From NCBI GenBank assembly GCA_001599815.1, contig BCIA01000006.1, positions 1,366,961-1,430,960 on the forward strand: a DNA stretch of 64,000 bases. Reading direction: 5' to 3'. Positions 58,301 through 64,000 of this stretch are shown here, piece after piece; position 1 is the first letter of the stretch, and each line of letters opens with the position of its first letter. Made by a program: the position numbers and the translations under genes. The notes under the pieces were generated by a model, which worked only from the letters and a program-made list of their open reading frames with translations, had not been told where the DNA came from and made no database searches. Source of the DNA: Furcasterigmium furcatum (lineage: Eukaryota; Ascomycota; Sordariomycetes; Glomerellales; Plectosphaerellaceae).

Positions 58301-59591
58301 TGCCATGCGCAAAAGCCCACACCTGGCCATCACGTAGGTACAAGTGCTTGTACTTGTTCCTTGGTTTCATGAGGTCCGCTCATGTCCCCGAAGCCCCCCG
58401 ACAGGGTGATGCTGGGTCCTCGGTCCCGCTCTCTCGAGGGGCAAACAACGCTTGCCCGGTGCCCGACCGACCTTCTCCGCAATGCCAATCGCACCGAAGC
58501 CACATGGAAGAAGTGCTGTGAAACCAATTTGCTAGGCTGGCGGTTGGCGTCTGGCGGCTCACGCTATGTTTCCGGCGGCGCCAACATGGCGTGAGTGGCC
58601 CAGCATAAATTCCGGAATGCCTTGCAACCGAGAGGCGGAGGGAGGGATTCCCTTCGCACCCAGGCCCACCCAGCGCTCAACCGTGCAAATAATGCGGTCG
58701 CCCTGCTTTCGAAAACAGTGCTGTACGGCCGTACAGTACAAACTTGGCATGCCCGTCTGAAAGGGGGCAACATCGCCTGATTTCCCTCAGCAGGGGGTCA
58801 CCCTTCACGGAGGGTAAATTCAACAACGCCCCACAGTGCGGTGTCGTCAGGGGGGCGAGGGCGAGCTCGAGGGCGAGGCCGAGGGCAAGGGAAAGGGGTT
58901 CATCTCTCGGCGATGGATACGGCACCCTGTTAGTTGCCGTTCGGCATCGTCGGCCATCGCTCCGTCGCCGGGCCGCGGACACACCCTCCTCGCGGCTTCT
59001 GACAACTTGTGATTCCAGCCGGGGACGAATGCGGCTCTTCTTGGGAGGATCAACAGGGCACGCGGGACTGCCGTTAGGGGGTAGTAGTGAGAGAAGAAGT
59101 AGATTTTTGCGCTCGTGCTGTAAGCATTTTGTTCCCCTGCCCAGAACCCTGTGCCGCAATGACGTGCAGTGTCATGAAATGCATCATATCCCATCAAACG
59201 CGCTCCTGATAACGGCCGCACTGGCGCTTCTTCGAGGCCATGAAAGGGGTCGGTCGACAGGGATTCCCTCTGACAGGAACAAGCTGGTATCCCCGCTTAG
59301 CCGTTGTCGCCCGCAAATCTTCAAGCCACGAGAGCCCTGCTCACGATCCGAGCACGGGCCACTGGAACAATTGTCGGATCTAGACGACAGCACCAGATCC
59401 ACACAGCAACCCCTTCCGGTGTGGGTTGGAGAGATCGCGCCGCGGGAGCAGGCCAGCGAGCCCGCGCTATGCAAACGTTTGCGTAATTTGGCGCCAAACA
59501 AGAGAGAAGCGGTGCCGTCTCGTCCTGTGTTAGCTGCTCGTCCATTTCTCGGGGTCATGCTTCCCGCCCACGAGGCTCGTCTGCCGGGCGT
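52335..59591. other. Gene-poor stretch of about 7 kb
   Basis: I see no gene I can support. Several frames of 130-380 codons are open, but they overlap one another on both strands, are rich in Arg, Pro and Ser as expected from GC-rich non-coding DNA, and show no domain, signal peptide or consistent splicing. There is a 16-nt poly(A) tract at 53045-53060 followed by a GA-rich stretch. The region may hold regulatory DNA or non-coding transcripts. Confidence 0.45.
53045..53132. repeat. Poly(A) tract and GA-rich low-complexity stretch
   Basis: Sixteen consecutive A residues (53045-53060) are followed within 30 bp by a purine-rich GA/GAGA stretch (about 53089-53132). This is simple sequence; no longer element boundaries are seen. 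Confidence 0.7.
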
Positions 59592-60052
59592 TCATCGCGT
59601 CGTCTGCTTGGGATCGTCCGCGGCCTGCTGTCCCGCTGGTTGTGTGCTTTGCTGCTCTTCGTTGGTTTTGTCGGCAGACTTCCTCGGCGGGCGCTTGCTC
59701 TGGCCACGCGTTTCGATACGGGGCAAGAGTCCGTCGAAGATGGGCGACTGTCCATGGACTCGACCCGTGGGAGTCGAGCTCGTGGCCTGGGAACTGGCGC
59801 GGGGTAGGTTCGGATCCATCACGTCAGGAGCAGCATCCAGTGCTGCGAACTTTGGGGGCCAGGAGGCGTTAGTAGATGTTTCACGTTGAAGGGGACAGGC
59901 GACAGGCTCACGGTGTCTTCTTGGAGTCTCTGCAATGACTTGGGCTCGTCTGGGGTCGAAGCGGCATCAGATGTGGCATATGTCTGCGGTGCGCGGGGCT
60001 GCCCTGGTGCGCCCAATGTGTCTGGGCGAAACTGTCGTCCTCGTCCTGCCAT
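59592..60052 (-). CDS. Hypothetical small disordered protein (132 aa)
   Basis: Two exons (60052-59912 and 59849-59592) encode 132 aa. Support: the ATG sits in an excellent context (CATCACCATGGC); the 62-nt intron has a GTGAGC donor, a perfect CTAAC branch site (in CTACTAACG) and an AAAG acceptor; both exons are in phase. The product is hydrophilic and low-complexity, rich in Gln, Pro, Ser and, toward the end, Lys and Arg (around GQSKRPPRKSADKTNEEQQ). No domain is recognised; it is predicted intrinsically disordered and could be nuclear. It is the only credible gene in a 10-kb poor region. A longer overlapping plus-strand frame is a competitor that I reject. Confidence 0.45.
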
Positions 60053-62644
60053 GGTGATGTGTTGTGCGAACGGCTGGACTTTAAAGACGATCGTGCCGGT
60101 GGGCTTTGTCAACAGCCAGGGAAGGTAACAGGAGCAAAATAGGAGAGTCGAAGGGATGGCCGAAGTTCGCCTGCCCGAATCGGCATTTTGGCCTCGCGGG
60201 AGAGCTGTACTTGCGTCCGTAAGAGGGGGGTCGGATCTGCCACGATGCGCAGCGTCCCGTGTTGCTAGACGATGATGGCCATGAATGGCGAGGATACGGC
60301 AGACAGTTGACAGCCACGAAGCTTGTATATGCCACACCCCATAGTATGCTCTCGTAGATCGCGGACGTCGGCCTGCCCCGCTGAGTCGAAGTTTGGTGGT
60401 AAAGGGGTGGGTGAGGGATGATGCTTGAACCGAAGTCCCCTCACGCCGAATCATGTGCTCTCGTTTCCTCGGGGCCCCTTGACTCTGGGGCATGCGACGC
60501 GACGGGCGAGATTGCTGCGCCTGCCTATTCAACTCGCCTCAGATGCTTGCCCATGTGCTTCTGGAATTCATCTCTGTCGTCGAAAACACTCTCCTGCCGT
60601 CCATGCATCGGACGCACCGAGGTCGGGACGTATACAAGTACTATAGCCGTTGGTCTTGGTTAGCCGTGCCGTGTTCAGAAGCATGCAACGGAGAGAGAAA
60701 CCGAAGAGCGCCCGTTACTGTTGCCTCGAAAGAGCCTAGTCTCCGAAACAGCACAGGTCTGAGGCGCATGTTCCCCTGGCATGCATATCGAGAGAGATGG
60801 GAGAGCAAGGCTGAGGCATCGAGCTTTTGCTTGTTGGTGACCCTTGTCGATGGGTCGTGGATCCGATCCCCGTTCTCTGTTGTGGGCACGCACGGGGGCC
60901 CATCCGTTCAGAGGACACACGGGTACATTGGAAACGTCAACGGACAAGGCCGAGCAGGACGGGAATTGTCGATTGGTCGCCGTACGAAATGTTCAGTACG
61001 GTCCACAACGGAACGGACACCGCGACGGCCGAAGACTGAGCCGTCGAGCTGTGGTGGTGGCGGCGGCGGCGGCGGTGGTATGTTCCGATGCACTATGATC
61101 GGAGAGCTGCCGTGCTTCGTCAGGGGGGCGCGATGCTAGCAGCAAATCGTGAAAAGACCGGCCAGGCCCTAGACCTGGGCACAACGTGCCAACATTCGTT
61201 ATTTCCATGGTGGACCTTCTGGAGCGTCCAGCCATGGGCGCATCGTCGCCCTGGAATCCATTATCGAGCCAGGCTAGGGAGATTTCGACGCCGGTCCCTG
61301 GCTAGAAGGATGTTACTGGTAGTCGTCGCGTCGCACACACTGGGGGGTCTCTGGCTGCATGGAGCGTCCTTGTCGTTCGCCGTAGTCGCCTTCAGTCTTG
61401 GCTGGCCTCCAAAAACAACGGAGATGCTGGGGCCCATATTTAATCAGCGGTCAACATTCAATCATGATCCTTTTGGGACGCCGCAATCCGTCGTCTCGGT
61501 TCCGGACCGCCCAGGTACCAGGCTCGTGGGATGATGATGCGGTTTGCTGGGTTCCTCAGGCGCCCGAGGCTCGCAGCGCATGATCTTAAACGTAGCTCAA
61601 CATGCGATTTCCCAATCTTCGAGCAAGGAACAAGGCGGCAGTCAGCTTCCATGCATGCATGCGAACACCAGACGCTGGCTGGGCAGGCAATGCGGCGCCG
61701 AGGGTGTGGACGTAGATGGAGATGAGTTGATACCGAGAGGCTCCCCCGGCCGTGCTCCCTCCCTTCTGTCGATCTCGGCGAATAGTAGGCGGCACTGAAG
61801 TTGCTTGCCCACCGGCAAAGCGGTCAGTCGAAGCCAGGTACCGTGCTTGTGCCACGCCCTGGCATGTCGTGTGATGAAGGGGTGAAGAGATGTGACTATT
61901 GATCGAACAGTGCGCGGCTGTCTCCCGAGTGGACAGGCGCGCAAGCCCGCAGACGGTAGGCAGGCCCTGTGCGGAAATAGATGAACCGACGTGTCTCTTC
62001 TGAGTCGGTCGGCAGTGACAGTCTGGCCATCCAGGAGCGCACGAATTGGGCAGCGTGCTTCCAGGTTTGGGATGTGTCACTCGACACTGCATAGGCGCTA
62101 AGGCGGGCTCTCATTGCCCGTCGCCCTGCGAGATCGGTGCGGGCAAAGGTCGTCGTCGAAATTTGGGCGGAGTTGTGGACTCTACGCCCGTACGTCCATT
62201 AGCCTTGGACTGCTGATCAACCCTCGACCCCGCCTGCTGGGGGGGTTCGGCCGCTACGATTTGGCTGCGGGAGGCTGGCAGACCCTGGTCCTAGCAGTAA
62301 TTGCGACAAAACACCCCCCACACTCCTCGTGTCCAGGGCAGGGTAACGGGCGGGTCGGCAGCCCAGACGAAGTTGGTGCAATAGGCTGGCATGGTTCGCT
62401 TGTTGTTGCTTGTTGAGATGGAGGGGTAGGCAGGGCAGGCAGGCAGGCAACCTTGTTGCTGCTCGCCTGGGAACCTCCCTACCGCAGGTAATAAGGGGGC
62501 AAAGGATCGGGGGCCAGGCTCTGGACAGGACGCACAACCATCCATGCTCCCGACCCTCCATGCACGCATCTCTTCCTTTATCTTCCCAAGGACCGCCGTG
62601 GTGGATGTATCGATCAGTGACCAGATACCATTAGATGCCATCCG
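60053..62644. other. Gene-poor region upstream of the Clr5-domain gene
   Basis: No supported gene. Frames on both strands overlap and lack domains. It contains a short GGC/GGT microsatellite (61051-61080) and GGCA repeats near 62430-62450. Confidence 0.45.
61051..61080. repeat. GGC/GGT trinucleotide microsatellite
   Basis: About nine consecutive GGT/GGC triplets are visible. This is simple sequence outside any supported gene. Confidence 0.75.
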
Positions 62645-64000
62645 ATGTCTCTCGCACCAGTTCAGCCTCTTTGGACCGATAACAGCTCGCTTCTTTTCGA
62701 CGAGTGGAAGCCCAGGTACGGCACTTCCGCTCACGTCAAGGTCGGCTCCGGTTCGAACCGCGCGGTTACCCCTCCTCTGTCGCGCTTCCTGCGCAACCCG
62801 CCGGCCAACTCCACGGCGGCACCAACCCTCAGAATGGACGTGGCCAGGGTGCCGACGAAAAGGAAAGCCGCCTCAACTGACTCCGAGGATGACGAGTCCG
62901 CGGGCATGTTGCCGCAAGCGAAAGCCCGAAAGAGGGTGCCGACCGAGGAATGGGAGGCAAAACGACCCATCATCACCCGGCTGTACCAGGAGGAGAAGCG
63001 GTCGTTGAAGGAGATGATGGAGATCATGGAGAGGGATTACGAGTTCACCGCCACGTAAGTTGACCCCCCGCCCTCCACGGCAAAGCTCCCGTCTCATGTG
63101 AATCCCATCCCAGCGTGAAGATGTACAAGTCGAGGATCTGGAAGTGGGGTCTCGACAAGAAGCTCAAGGGTGACGAGGTGCTGGCGATCCTGCTCCTGAA
63201 GAGGGACCGCGACGCGCTGAACAAGCCCTCCGAGTTCCGCATCCGCGGACAGCTTGTTGACTTTGACAACATCAAGCGATACGTTAAGCGAAACCCATCT
63301 CTGTTGGCCAAGATGCGCGCAGGGCACCTGCCGAACGCGCAGACGACACGAGAGGTCACCTGCAGGACACCGCCGCCGTCCCCCGAGCCAGTTGCAGGAT
63401 TGCTCCTTCCGGCAGAGGTGCAGAACGTCGAGGATGTCCTCAAGCTGTTCCGAAACTATGTCGACGGATCCTTCGCCTCCGGCTCGTGGCAATGCGAGTA
63501 TGACGTCGACTGTATTAACGGGCAGCTGGGGGCTGATGACCGCAGCCACGAGCTCTTTGAGCGCGCCATCGCGAGCTTCGGCCTCGTCAACCGATGCCTG
63601 ATGAAAGGCGACAAGATCAACATCAACAGCGTCCTCGGGCCATGCTTCGAGTCGCTCAAGGAAATCGTTGCCGCCGAGAGTCCCGAGTTCCTGGCAAGAA
63701 CCGTTTGCCTGCTGTGGTACCTCGACCGCCACCACAAGCACGATCTGCTGCGGCTCGTCCTGGACTACCTCGCGGGCTTGGTGCCCATCGTCCTGGGCCA
63801 CCACCACGTGTTGGCCTGCATCTGGCGATGCCTCAGCGTCTCGAAATTCGCCGACTACCACGACCTATCGGTGCGGCTGTACGCGTTCCTGTTGCCAGAG
63901 ATGGAGAAGCGAGCCGGGGCGGCCAACTTCCTCACGCACCTGCTGTACAGCGACTATGTGGACTGCATCCTGTCCAGACAGGGCCCGGAGGAGTGCGAAG
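62645..64000 (+). CDS. Clr5-domain protein (3' part outside window)
   Basis: Two exons are visible (62645-63054 and 63114 to the window end; 59-nt intron). Residues from about 96 on form the Clr5 domain found at the N-terminus of many fungal proteins: EEWEAKRPIITRLYQEEKRSLKEMMEIM (quoted in part, EEWEAKRPIITRLY), then MYKSRIWKWGLDKK after the intron. A basic, Ser/Glu-rich stretch with possible nuclear signals (PTKRKA, KARKR) precedes it. The region after about residue 210 is helical and Leu-rich with no recognised domain. Clr5-type proteins are thought to act in chromatin or transcriptional control; that is family knowledge only. The initiator could also be a later Met (MDVARVPTKRK). Confidence 0.8.

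Noticed and set aside
58744..59889. A 381-codon open frame on the plus strand
   Set aside because: It is Arg/Ser-rich with no domain or signal and no splice partner, and it overlaps a better-supported two-exon gene on the other strand.
1..64000. tRNA genes, CRISPR arrays and intact transposons
   Set aside because: No cloverleaf-type A/B box pairs, no regularly spaced short repeats with unique spacers, and no transposase or reverse transcriptase frames were noticed while reading both strands.

Overview
This window is nuclear DNA of a filamentous ascomycete, most likely a Sordariomycete. Nearly every gene is broken by short introns (about 50-85 nt) with GTRNGT-like donors, CTRAC-like branch points and YAG acceptors. 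The families are typical of that group: NACHT/ankyrin NLR-like proteins, Zn2Cys6 regulators, PAN-domain membrane proteins, fungal MFS transporters, small cysteine-rich secreted proteins and a Clr5-domain protein. I found no tRNA, rRNA, CRISPR array or intact transposon. Exon models were built by joining reading frames at splice sites, so exon edges are inferences unless stated otherwise.

Left part (0-11.8 kb): the 3' part of an NLR-like NACHT gene with degenerate ankyrin-like C-terminal motifs; a membrane protein with a cysteine-rich, probably zinc-binding tail; two small secreted cysteine-rich proteins flanking a degenerate ~77-bp tandem repeat; a Zn2Cys6 regulator whose zinc cluster is rebuilt only by a 4-nt microexon and a GC-AG intron, divergent from a mitochondrial-type phytanoyl-CoA dioxygenase; and a single-pass PAN-domain protein.

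Main candidate system (12-21 kb): three neighbouring genes encode (i) a protein I read as a fungal gasdermin-like pore former of the HET-Q1/RCD-1 kind, (ii) a 1317-aa protein with C2H2 zinc fingers and a C-terminal pseudokinase (catalytic Asp replaced by Asn), and (iii), divergently transcribed, a 961-aa protein joining an N-terminal DUF7580-like region to a subtilisin-like S8 protease with an intact Asp/His/Ser triad. Fungal gasdermins are known to be switched on by cleavage by an S8 protease encoded next to them (HET-Q1/HET-Q2 in Podospora). This locus therefore looks like a programmed cell death or immunity module with an added pseudokinase as possible sensor or regulator.

Middle part (21-46.8 kb): a 5'-incomplete membrane protein; a fatty-acid hydroxylase; two paralogous four-helix membrane proteins about 19 kb apart; an orphan reading frame; a secreted M64 peptidase containing another GC-AG intron; a GT34 glycosyltransferase; a kelch membrane protein; a 5-oxoprolinase divergent from a Zn2Cys6 regulator; an aspartic-protease-like secreted protein lacking both catalytic Asp residues; and an alcohol-acetyltransferase-like enzyme.

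Right part (46.8-64 kb): two tail-to-tail MFS transporters, then about 10 kb that is gene-poor except for one short two-exon gene with good splice and start signals, and finally the start of a Clr5-domain protein cut by the window edge.
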